DNA of 64,000 bases, taken from Rossellomorea sp036867415. Its GTDB lineage: Bacteria; Bacillota; Bacilli; Bacillales; Bacillaceae_B. Shown in pieces: positions 57,441-64,000 of this stretch (positions are counted from its first letter, which is position 1; every line of letters begins with the position of its first letter). The translations under genes and the position numbers were made by a program. The stretch is taken from the NCBI RefSeq assembly GCF_036867415.1, contig NZ_JBAJHU010000002.1:496001-560000 (forward strand). The letters are read 5' to 3'. The notes below the pieces were generated by a model. The model ran no database searches, was not told the DNA's origin, and was given only the letters and a program-made list of their open reading frames with translations.

Positions 57441-58322
57441 TTAAGTTAAAGCGCTCAATTCTATAATTCTATTTTTTATAAACCCTATATGCATATTGTC
57501 CTGTTGAAGTTCGAATACTATGATAGCCTTTTCCATATACTCTTTTGCTAGTTGTGGTTTATTCAGAAGCTCCAGGTTATATCCAGTGTGGTAATGAAGT
57601 TCTCCTAAAAGATAAATGCTATCTTTATGAAGACACCATTTAATAGCATCTTCACAATACTTATTTGATTCATCAATTCTATTTAGCCGGGTTAATACTC
57701 TGGCAATATTATAGTAAAGACGGGTTTTAATAGTATAGTCATTAAGGTGAGGCAACAGCTCCATGTGACCTTTTATTTCCTCAAAGACTTCGAGAGCTTT
57801 TCCTATGTCTTCTTTAAAATAAATTGTTCCGAGCGCAAGAAGGATTTCCAATTCTCTTTCCAACATTATTTTTCCCTTAAGATGAGTTAAATGAATTGCT
57901 TTTTTTAGGGTCTCAACCGATTTCTCCAAATCTCTTTGTACTTCATATAAATATATTCCTTTATGCCAAAGCAACAGCTGTAGATTTTTATTATTCTGCA
58001 TAAATAAAGGATTATTAATTTCAGCTCTTACAATATCCATCATTTCTTCGTATCGAACACTTCTTCTTAAGATCTGAAGTTGCTGAAACACTTCCTGAAC
58101 ATAATCCAGGCGCGGGGTCATCCCGATATCGAAAAAGTAATTAACATCCACTCCAAGCTTCTGAGAAATTTGATACAATGTAGATGCATAGGGGAAAACA
58201 TCGCCTTTTTCAATTTTACTTATCTGTGCTTGAGTACATATACCATGGGCAAGCTCTTCCTGAGAAAGACCACTGGTTTTTCTCAGTTCTTTAATTTTTT
58301 TTCCCACTGCTGTAAAATCCAT
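57441..58322 (-). CDS. RRNPP-type HTH/TPR regulator, PlcR-like
   Basis: 293 aa, the size of PlcR (285). N-terminal HTH (IKELRKTSGLSQEELAHGICTQAQISKIEKG, about 8-60 in parts) and helical TPR repeats to the end (LYYNIARVLTRLNRIDESNK, ELHYHTGYNLELLNKPQLA). Family role: transcriptional activator that binds a re-imported peptide. A divergent small gene encoding an exported PapR-like peptide lies 200 bp away with an inverted repeat between them. Targets unknown. Confidence 0.87.
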   Translation of the reverse strand: MDFTAVGKKIKELRKTSGLSQEELAHGICTQAQISKIEKGDVFPYASTLYQISQKLGVDVNYFFDIGMTPRLDYVQEVFQQLQILRRSVRYEEMMDIVRAEINNPLFMQNNKNLQLLLWHKGIYLYEVQRDLEKSVETLKKAIHLTHLKGKIMLERELEILLALGTIYFKEDIGKALEVFEEIKGHMELLPHLNDYTIKTRLYYNIARVLTRLNRIDESNKYCEDAIKWCLHKDSIYLLGELHYHTGYNLELLNKPQLAKEYMEKAIIVFELQQDNMHIGFIKNRIIELSALT

Positions 58323-58406
58323 AAAAACCTCTCCTAAATATGCCTAGAGTTATATTTTTTAAAGAAATCAGATGAAAAAACTATCAATAGTCTTGAAAAT
58401 TAGGTA

Positions 58407-58427
58407 ATTTGGCATCATACACCAAAT
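58407..58427. promoter_or_regulatory. Inverted repeat between RRNPP regulator and peptide genes
   Basis: ATTTGG-N9-CCAAAT, upstream of a possible promoter for the peptide gene (TTGCAT 58437-58442, TATAAC 58458-58463). Spacing and symmetry fit a dimeric activator site like the PlcR box, but the bases differ from the PlcR consensus (TATGNAN4TNCATA). Confidence 0.45.
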
Positions 58428-58520
58428 GTATCTTACTTGCATTTGTGTTTTAATAATTATAACAGATATTTCTTTAATTTTATCGAATATTCACTTGAAG
58501 AAGAAAGGGAGGAAAGTCCT

Positions 58521-58652
58521 ATGAAAAGACGTTTTCTTACAGTTCTGACCGCTTCAGTGCTACTTCTTGGTGTTGCAGGATTTGCTACTAGCAATAAGGA
58601 AACTGCAAGTGTACAAATTCAAAAAGTAGAACTACCTACAAACGTATATTAA
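58521..58652 (+). CDS. Exported pheromone-like peptide, PapR-like
   Basis: 43 aa. Signal peptide (RRFLTVLTASVLLLGVAGFA) then a short tail ending KVELPTNVY. PapR (48 aa) likewise is secreted and cut to a C-terminal heptapeptide with an LP pair (ADLPFEF). Strong SD GGGAGG. Divergent from the PlcR-like gene, whereas papR is co-directional with plcR. The terminator follows at once. Role inferred. Confidence 0.7.
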   Translation: MKRRFLTVLTASVLLLGVAGFATSNKETASVQIQKVELPTNVY

Positions 58653-58662
58653 TGCATAATTT

Positions 58663-58697
58663 AAAAGCTTCCAACAGTTGGTTGGAAAGCTTTTTTT
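58663..58697 (+). terminator. Terminator of the PapR-like gene
   Basis: AAAGCTTCCAAC-agttg-GTTGGAAAGCTTT followed by TTTTATT. Confidence 0.85.
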
Positions 58698-58867
58698 ATT
58701 GTAGTCAATTATTCTTACAGGAATATGCCTATAATTATGAAAAACAAGAAAAGAAAACGTTTTGCTGCTTATTTTGATTTATTTAGCTCTTAAAACATAA
58801 ATAAGCCAAAATACACTGTAAAAAGAACTGTGATAGTATAAAAGTACAATAACAGAAAGGGGGCTTC

Positions 58868-59188
58868 ATGATGAAAGAACTCAACATGAAAGTAAATCCT
58901 CTATATTCCGAGGTAGATTTGTCGATCCAGTTCCATTTCGAATTTGTTCAAGGTGAAAGCAAGGTCGGGGAAGCACTGGTTTCTACCTACTCGATCCAGG
59001 AAAGTAATGAAGCATCGCGTCAATCGAAATCTGCAAGCTTTGCGAAACCCCAAAAATGTGCGGTGATTGATCGCTTCGAAGTGATCAATGATACGGAAAA
59101 GGCATGCATGAAGAAACTCCGTCACTTCCTCCAAGTTATCGGCATGAAAGAAGTACACTCAGGCTACAACTTATATAGAGAAGCATAA
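58868..59188 (+). CDS. Hypothetical protein, 106 aa
   Basis: ATG (58868) behind AAAGGGGG. No signal peptide or membrane segment; mixed composition with a mid-protein Ser/Ala-rich stretch (EASRQSKSASFAKPQ) and a C-terminal helix-like part (TEKACMKKLRHFLQVIG). I do not recognise a family. Stands alone between two terminators. The good SD and the terminator make it a real gene. Confidence 0.7.
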   Translation: MMKELNMKVNPLYSEVDLSIQFHFEFVQGESKVGEALVSTYSIQESNEASRQSKSASFAKPQKCAVIDRFEVINDTEKACMKKLRHFLQVIGMKEVHSGYNLYREA

Positions 59189-59193
59189 ATTAA

Positions 59194-59234
59194 AATGCCC
59201 GTCCCGCAGCTTAAATTACTGCGGGACGGGCATT
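59194..59234. terminator. Bidirectional terminator, hut operon end
   Basis: A 16-bp near-perfect stem AATGCCCGTCCCGCAG / CTGCGGGACGGGCATT. The T-rich tail is clearer on the minus strand (TTTTAATTT). Confidence 0.85.
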
Positions 59235-59236
59235 GT

Positions 59237-60181
59237 TTAATTGATCAGGCTGTTGATGACGAGCAGACTGGCAATCCTGCTCGTCATATCCCTGATATCG
59301 AGTGTAGGGTCGATCTCAACGATATCCATTGTTTGAACTTTCTGGTGCCGGATGGCTGTTTGCACCGCTTCGGCGAGCGTGTCAGGGTCCATCCCGCCTG
59401 GTCCGATCGCTGGGCAGCCCGGTGCGAACGCCTGGTCAAGCACATCCATGTCGACGGATAAGTAGATGGTGTCCACTTTATTATCTTCCAGCTGTATGAG
59501 GGCTGATTGAATCAGTTCTGTGATTTCGCGTTGTCTGACGTCCTTCATGGTATAGACGGTCACACCATTTTCGATGGCGTAATCGTGATAGGCTTTGGCA
59601 TTGGCATAGTTGCGGATGCCGATCTGGATCAGATGCTCTCCTTTCAAATGCCCTTCTTCAATCAATCTCCTGAATGGTGTGCCGTTGGTCGGACCGCCAT
59701 CTTCAGTGTTTCTGAGGTCATGGTGGGCGTCAAGCTGGATGATGCCGACTGTTCCCTTGGTTTCTTTGATCGCTTTCACGGTTGATGTGGTGATGGAGTG
59801 ATCGCCGCCCAGAATGACGGTGAATGGCGCTGCTTGGGTTTCTGTGACTTCTTTAGTAGCTTGATAGATTCGCTGGTGACATTCTTCTATTGATGTTGGG
59901 TGCATCGTAATATCACCGAAATCGATCATTCTTTTGCTGCTGATGTCGGTTTCTTCTTCGATATTGTACGTTGTGAGGGAGCTCAGGCATCTTCTGATCG
60001 CGTCGGGCGCAAAGCTCGCCCCGGAGTGTGAGATCGATGGCTTTGAAAGGGGAGCGCCCAGGATGGCGATGTCCCCTTTCATGCCTTCGGTGTACGGCGT
60101 CAACAGTTCGGCCGCTTTGGTCGTATACCGGTCCTTGAACTGGGCTTTCCCTGCCGGCTTAATGTGTTGAAATGTGCTCAT
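59237..60181 (-). CDS. hutG: Formimidoylglutamase
   Basis: 314 aa, ureohydrolase (arginase-like) fold. Last step of histidine degradation: formimidoylglutamate to glutamate and formamide. Manganese motifs GGDHS, DAHHD and SVDMDVLD are present. The gene overlaps hutI by 23 bases but has its own SD (AAGGAG). Last gene of the operon before the terminator. Confidence 0.94.
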   Translation of the reverse strand: MSTFQHIKPAGKAQFKDRYTTKAAELLTPYTEGMKGDIAILGAPLSKPSISHSGASFAPDAIRRCLSSLTTYNIEEETDISSKRMIDFGDITMHPTSIEECHQRIYQATKEVTETQAAPFTVILGGDHSITTSTVKAIKETKGTVGIIQLDAHHDLRNTEDGGPTNGTPFRRLIEEGHLKGEHLIQIGIRNYANAKAYHDYAIENGVTVYTMKDVRQREITELIQSALIQLEDNKVDTIYLSVDMDVLDQAFAPGCPAIGPGGMDPDTLAEAVQTAIRHQKVQTMDIVEIDPTLDIRDMTSRIASLLVINSLIN

Positions 60182-61439
60182 GCAGCTTCTCCTTGCGGTA
60201 GATGATCCGTCCGTTTTTGAAGACGGTATTCGTGTGATTCACTCCGTAATGATATGGGACATAATGATAGTTCGGTGCATCCCAGAGGACGATGTCGGCT
60301 TTGCGGCCTTTCGCCAGTTTCCCTGCCTGTTCTCCCCGGTTGATGGCGTATGCAGAGTTGACCGTGACGGCATTCCAGATTTCTTCCGGTGTCATCTTTA
60401 ATTGCAGGGATGCAAGGTTCATGATGAACTGCAGATTCTCGGTCGGCGAGCTTCCCGGGTTGAAGTCGGTTGAAAGTGCGACTGCCGCTCCCGCTTCGAG
60501 CATTCCCCTGGCGTTTGCAAATTTTCCTTTGTTCAAGTAGAAAGATGTGCCCGGCAGGAGGACTGCGATGGTATCTGTTGCTCCAAGTGCCTGGATACCT
60601 TTATCAGATGCACCCACGAGGTGGTCTCCGCTCGTCGCTCCGATCTCAGTGGCCATTTCCGTTCCGCCGAGCGGATCGATTTCATCCGCATGGATTTTTA
60701 CGGAGAAGCCCTTTTCTTTTGCTGCTTTTAAAAATTGTCGGGACTGCTCGACAGTGAAAACCCCGGTTTCACAGAAAATGTCGACGAATTCTGCCAGATT
60801 TTCTTTTTCGATGTCTGTCAGCAGGTCGAGCATTTCATCCAGGAATTCGCCAGAGCGCTCCTTGAATTCCGGCGGGATCGCGTGCGCTCCCAGGAATGTG
60901 GAAACAAGGTCCGCTGCGTGTTCTTCATTCAGTCTCTTCGCCACCCTTAGCTGCTTCAGTTCCGTTTCTTTATCTAATCCGTAACCGCTTTTCGCTTCGA
61001 CGGTTGTGGCTCCGTACGAAATCATTCTGTCTAAGTGGAAACGGGCTTTGTTGAAGAGTTCACTTTCTGATGCTTCACGGGTAGCCCCAACTGTCGAAAG
61101 GATCCCGCCGCCGCGCTTCAGGATTTCGAGGTATGGAACTCCCTGCTGCTTCAGCGCCATTTCGTGTTCACGCGAGCCGCCGAATACAAGGTGGGTATGC
61201 GGGTCGACGAGACCTGGCGTCACAAGCTTCCCTTCGGCGTCGATCCGTTCGGTTGATTTATGTGCCTGTGCTTCTTCATGCGTGCCGATCCACTCAATGA
61301 GGCCGTCCTTGATGCCGATGGCGGCATTACCGTGGACAGGCAGTTCACTCATTTCTTTTCCTTTCAGCGGTCCGCTTCCGTGATCCATGGTGAGAAGCTG
61401 GCCGATGTTTTCAATGATTGTGTCGAATTGTTTGGTCAT
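60159..61439 (-). CDS. hutI: Imidazolonepropionase
   Basis: 426 aa, amidohydrolase superfamily. Converts imidazolone-5-propionate to formimidoylglutamate. Metal-binding DPHTHLVFGGSR, EAKSGYGL, KIHADEID and STDFNPGSSP motifs are present. Starts three bases after the hutU stop and shares the hut transcript. Length normal. Confidence 0.96.
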   Translation of the reverse strand: MTKQFDTIIENIGQLLTMDHGSGPLKGKEMSELPVHGNAAIGIKDGLIEWIGTHEEAQAHKSTERIDAEGKLVTPGLVDPHTHLVFGGSREHEMALKQQGVPYLEILKRGGGILSTVGATREASESELFNKARFHLDRMISYGATTVEAKSGYGLDKETELKQLRVAKRLNEEHAADLVSTFLGAHAIPPEFKERSGEFLDEMLDLLTDIEKENLAEFVDIFCETGVFTVEQSRQFLKAAKEKGFSVKIHADEIDPLGGTEMATEIGATSGDHLVGASDKGIQALGATDTIAVLLPGTSFYLNKGKFANARGMLEAGAAVALSTDFNPGSSPTENLQFIMNLASLQLKMTPEEIWNAVTVNSAYAINRGEQAGKLAKGRKADIVLWDAPNYHYVPYHYGVNHTNTVFKNGRIIYRKEKLHEHISTH

Positions 61440-61442
61440 CTC

Positions 61443-63113
61443 TTATTCTCCTCCTTTATTCATCGGGATTTGAATGTTGTGTTTTTCAGCTGTTTTTTCA
61501 GCGATGTCGTAGCCTGCGTCGACGTGACGGATGACGCCCATGCCAGGGTCGGTGTTGAGTACGCGTTCGAGACGTTCCTGTGCCAGGTCTGTACCGTCCG
61601 CGACCACGACCATTCCGGCATGCAGGGAGTACCCCATGCCCACGCCGCCTCCGTGGTGGAATGAGATCCAGGAGCCGCCTGCCGCCGTATTGATGAGGGC
61701 GTTCAAGATTGCCCAGTCCCCCACTGCGTCGCTTCCGTCCTTCATGCTTTCGGTTTCACGGTTCGGCGATGCGACGGATCCACAGTCAAGGTGATCCCGG
61801 CCGATGACGATCGGTGCTTTCAACTCGCCTTTACGGACCAATTCGTTGATGGCAAGACCCATCTTCACACGCTCGCCGTACCCAAGCCAGCAGATCCGTG
61901 AAGGCAGCCCCTGGAAGGCCACCTGCTCCTGCGCCATGTCGATCCAGCGGTTGAGTGCTTCGTTTTCAGGGAAAAGCTCTTTGATCAAGCTGTCTGTCCG
62001 GTAGATATCTTCAGGGTCGCCGGAAAGCGCAGCCCATCTGAAAGGTCCTTTTCCTTCACAGAACAACGGGCGGATATAGGCAGGAACGAATCCAGGGAAG
62101 TTGAATGCGTTTTCGACTCCTTCATCTTTTGCCACCTGGCGGATATTGTTGCCGTAGTCGAATACGATCGAGCCTCTTCTTTGGAATTCGAGCATCGCTT
62201 CCACATGTTTGGCCATGCTTTTTTGTGAAAGCTGGTTGTATTGGGATGGATTTTCCTTTCTCAATCGTGCAGCATCTCCAATCGAGAATCCTTCAGGAAC
62301 ATAGCCGTTGAGAGGATCGTGGGCTGAAGTCTGGTCTGTCACAATATCGATCTTTACGCCTTTATTCAAGAATTCGTGATGAACTTCAGCTGCGTTTCCT
62401 AATAGTGCGATGGACAATGCTTTCCCCTGGTCTCTTGCTTCGTATGCCATCGCGATCGCTTCGTCGAGGGAATCAGTCTTTACGTCACAGTATTTCGTAT
62501 CGAGGCGCTTCTGGATGCGTTCTGCATCGACGTCGACCGCGATGACCACTCCGCCGTTCATTGTAACGGCCAATGGCTGGGCACCTCCCATTCCTCCCAA
62601 GCCGGCAGTCAGGGTGATCGTGCCTTTGAGTGAGTTATTGAAATGCTTTTTGGCCAATGCTGCAAATGTTTCGTATGTGCCTTGAAGGATCCCTTGCGTC
62701 CCGATATAAATCCAGCTGCCTGCCGTCATCTGGCCGTACATCATGAGGCCTTTCTGATCAAGTTCGTGGAAGTGCTCCCAGTTCGCCCATTTCGGAACGA
62801 GGACAGAGTTTGATAGAAGAACCCTTGGCGCCGCTTTATGCGTTTTGAAAACGCCGACCGGCTTTCCTGATTGAACCAGCATCGTTTCGTCATTCTCCAA
62901 GTTGCGGAGCGTGTGGACGATTGCGTCAAACGACTCCCAGTTTCGTGCCGCTTTCCCGATGCCGCCGTATACGACGAGCTCTTCCGGAATCTCTGCCACT
63001 TCGGGATCGAGATTGTTGTACAGCATACGGAGGACCGCTTCCTGCTCCCAGCCTTTACACTCGATTTCCGTTCCTGTTTTCACCTGTACGATTCGTTTGT
63101 TTGCATTAACCAT
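61443..63113 (-). CDS. hutU: Urocanate hydratase
   Basis: 556 aa, NAD+-dependent enzyme converting urocanate to imidazolone propionate. Visible motifs: QSGKPVGVFKTHKAAPRV start region, TAGLGGMGGAQPLA (NAD binding), DQTSAHDPLNGY and the C-terminal GDWAILNALINTAAGG-SWIS-HHGGGVGMG. Length is the standard 550-560 aa. Overlaps the end of hutH by eight bases. Confidence 0.97.
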   Translation of the reverse strand: MVNANKRIVQVKTGTEIECKGWEQEAVLRMLYNNLDPEVAEIPEELVVYGGIGKAARNWESFDAIVHTLRNLENDETMLVQSGKPVGVFKTHKAAPRVLLSNSVLVPKWANWEHFHELDQKGLMMYGQMTAGSWIYIGTQGILQGTYETFAALAKKHFNNSLKGTITLTAGLGGMGGAQPLAVTMNGGVVIAVDVDAERIQKRLDTKYCDVKTDSLDEAIAMAYEARDQGKALSIALLGNAAEVHHEFLNKGVKIDIVTDQTSAHDPLNGYVPEGFSIGDAARLRKENPSQYNQLSQKSMAKHVEAMLEFQRRGSIVFDYGNNIRQVAKDEGVENAFNFPGFVPAYIRPLFCEGKGPFRWAALSGDPEDIYRTDSLIKELFPENEALNRWIDMAQEQVAFQGLPSRICWLGYGERVKMGLAINELVRKGELKAPIVIGRDHLDCGSVASPNRETESMKDGSDAVGDWAILNALINTAAGGSWISFHHGGGVGMGYSLHAGMVVVADGTDLAQERLERVLNTDPGMGVIRHVDAGYDIAEKTAEKHNIQIPMNKGGE

Positions 63114-64000
63114 TTGTTGTTTCCTCCTTTGTTTTCGTGATCGATTTCAATTGGAATTCCTTCAGCCAGCTGTTCACTTTCTCTATGTCTTTCGAGAAAA
63201 TCCGGTCCTTTGTAATCGAAGGGACGATTTTTCTCGCTTCTTCATAAAATTTGCGGGTCGTGCTTGCGAGAAGATCCGTACCGCGGTGCTCGACTGCCTG
63301 CAGGCTGCAGATCAGTTCGACCGCCAGGACCCTTCTTGTGTTCTGCAAAATTTGATACGCATGCCGCGAGCCGATCGTTCCCATGCTCACATGGTCTTCC
63401 TGGTTCGCTGATGACGGAATGGAATCGACGCTTGCCGGATGGGCGAGTGTCTTGTTTTCTGAAACAAGTGATGCCGCACAGTATTGCATGATCATTGCCC
63501 CCGATTGAAGTCCGGGCTGCGGACTAAGGAACGCCGGCAGATCATTCAGCTGCGGATTGACGAGCCGTTCGATTCTGCGTTCCGAGATGTTCGCCAGTTC
63601 CGCAACGGCGATTTTCATGAAATCCATCGCAAACGCAATCGGCTGGCCATGAAAGTTGCCTCCCGAGATGATTTTCTCCCCATCATTGAAAATCAGCGGA
63701 TTATCCGTCGCTGCGTTCATTTCGATCTCAAGTTTTTCTTTCACATAATCGAGTGACTGCCAGGATGCCCCGTGGACTTGCGGGATGCATCTCAGTGAGT
63801 AGGCATCCTGCACGCGGATATCACCCTGCTTGGTTGTGAGCTTGCTGTCATGCAGGTAATCCCTGATTCGCTTTGCCGTTGCAACCTGCTGAGGGTAACC
63901 TCTTACGATATGAATATCTTCGTCAAACGCATCCATGATTCCTTGCAGTCCTTCCAAAGTCAGAGAGGCGATCATCTCGCTTTGATATGCCAGATCCTCC
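63106..64000 (-). CDS. hutH: Histidine ammonia-lyase, C-terminal part (cut by window edge)
   Basis: The last ~298 residues of HutH; the frame stays open to base 64000 (E-D-L-A-Y-Q-S-E then MIASLTLEGLQG), so no start lies in the window. Family motifs seen: VQDAYSLRCIPQVHGA, NAATDNPLIF, GGNFHGQPIAFAMDF, NPQLNDLPAFLSPQPGLQSG and SIPSSANQEDHVSMG. The MIO Ala-Ser-Gly site is outside the window. First step: histidine to urocanate. Visible gene order hutH-U-I-G. Confidence 0.96.
   Translation of the reverse strand, partial: EDLAYQSEMIASLTLEGLQGIMDAFDEDIHIVRGYPQQVATAKRIRDYLHDSKLTTKQGDIRVQDAYSLRCIPQVHGASWQSLDYVKEKLEIEMNAATDNPLIFNDGEKIISGGNFHGQPIAFAMDFMKIAVAELANISERRIERLVNPQLNDLPAFLSPQPGLQSGAMIMQYCAASLVSENKTLAHPASVDSIPSSANQEDHVSMGTIGSRHAYQILQNTRRVLAVELICSLQAVEHRGTDLLASTTRKFYEEARKIVPSITKDRIFSKDIEKVNSWLKEFQLKSITKTKEETTNG

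Noticed and set aside
60547..60984. Long plus-strand frames over hutI/hutU/hutG
   Set aside because: Antisense shadows of GC-richer hut genes; low-complexity Ser-rich translations without SD.
63970..63975. Start codon of hutH at the internal ATG (MIASL)
   Set aside because: Frame stays open to the window edge with HutH-like residues (LAYQSE), and the MIO domain must lie upstream; the gene is simply truncated by the window.

Overview
The window looks like a chromosomal segment from a low-to-medium GC, spore-forming Bacillaceae bacterium (Bacillus/Rossellomorea type). The reasons are SD sequences of the GGAGG type, a treP-treA-treR locus, degS-degU-yvyE, a sipW-tasA biofilm operon, an InhA-type M6 protease, a Spo0E-like phosphatase, RRNPP quorum-sensing regulators and a hutH-U-I-G operon. 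No rRNA, tRNA, CRISPR array or intact insertion sequence was found.

Layout. (1) 1-7.5 kb: a two-component class II lanthipeptide locus. It has an alpha-type precursor, a peptidase-ABC exporter (LanT), a LanM synthetase, a beta-type precursor and a divergent subtilisin-like LanP. A partial gene at the left edge is probably the second LanM. (2) 7.5-9.1 kb: an NprR/PlcR-like TPR regulator translationally coupled to a secreted pro-peptide. A 40-aa orphan peptide gene follows. (3) 9.9-10.9 kb: a LysM-NlpC/P60 hydrolase. (4) 11-17.6 kb: trehalose uptake and hydrolysis (treP, treA, treR) with three TreR-type operators. Repeats, a Spo0E-like gene and a lipoprotein gene lie inside this locus. (5) 17.8-22.8 kb: sipW-tasA plus a TapA-like gene, divergent from an immune inhibitor A protease. 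(6) 23-27.2 kb: degU, degS, yvyE and an LCP-family ligase, the same order as near the B. subtilis tagO locus. (7) 27.3-55.7 kb: a visibly AT-rich, minus-strand exopolysaccharide cluster. It encodes an initiating sugar transferase, several glycosyltransferases, Wzx/Wzy/Wzz-like proteins, and all five enzyme types of the WbpA-B-E-D-I route to UDP-ManNAc(3NAc)A. It also encodes a sulfotransferase, a FemAB/GNAT-like protein, a polysaccharide deacetylase and an SLC13-type anion permease. Two very large secreted proteins in the cluster share alternating repeats but end in different hydrolase domains. (8) 56-59.2 kb: a second LysM-NlpC/P60 hydrolase, a second RRNPP regulator with a divergent pheromone-like peptide, and an orphan 106-aa protein. 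(9) 59.2-64 kb: the hut operon, with hutH cut by the right edge.

How the parts may work together. The lantibiotic is probably matured in two proteolytic steps: LanT removes the leader and LanP trims a hexapeptide from the beta peptide. The adjacent peptide-sensing regulator may control it by cell density. The biofilm amyloid operon, the DegSU system, the LCP ligase and the EPS cluster together suggest a surface/matrix region. The EPS cluster may be horizontally acquired, inserted beside the teichoic-acid/degSU neighbourhood. Intergenic DNA carries several repeat classes: 25-bp-phased palindrome arrays, a 20-bp-phased array, and a roughly 130-bp terminal-inverted-repeat element, one copy of which contains a second nested element.
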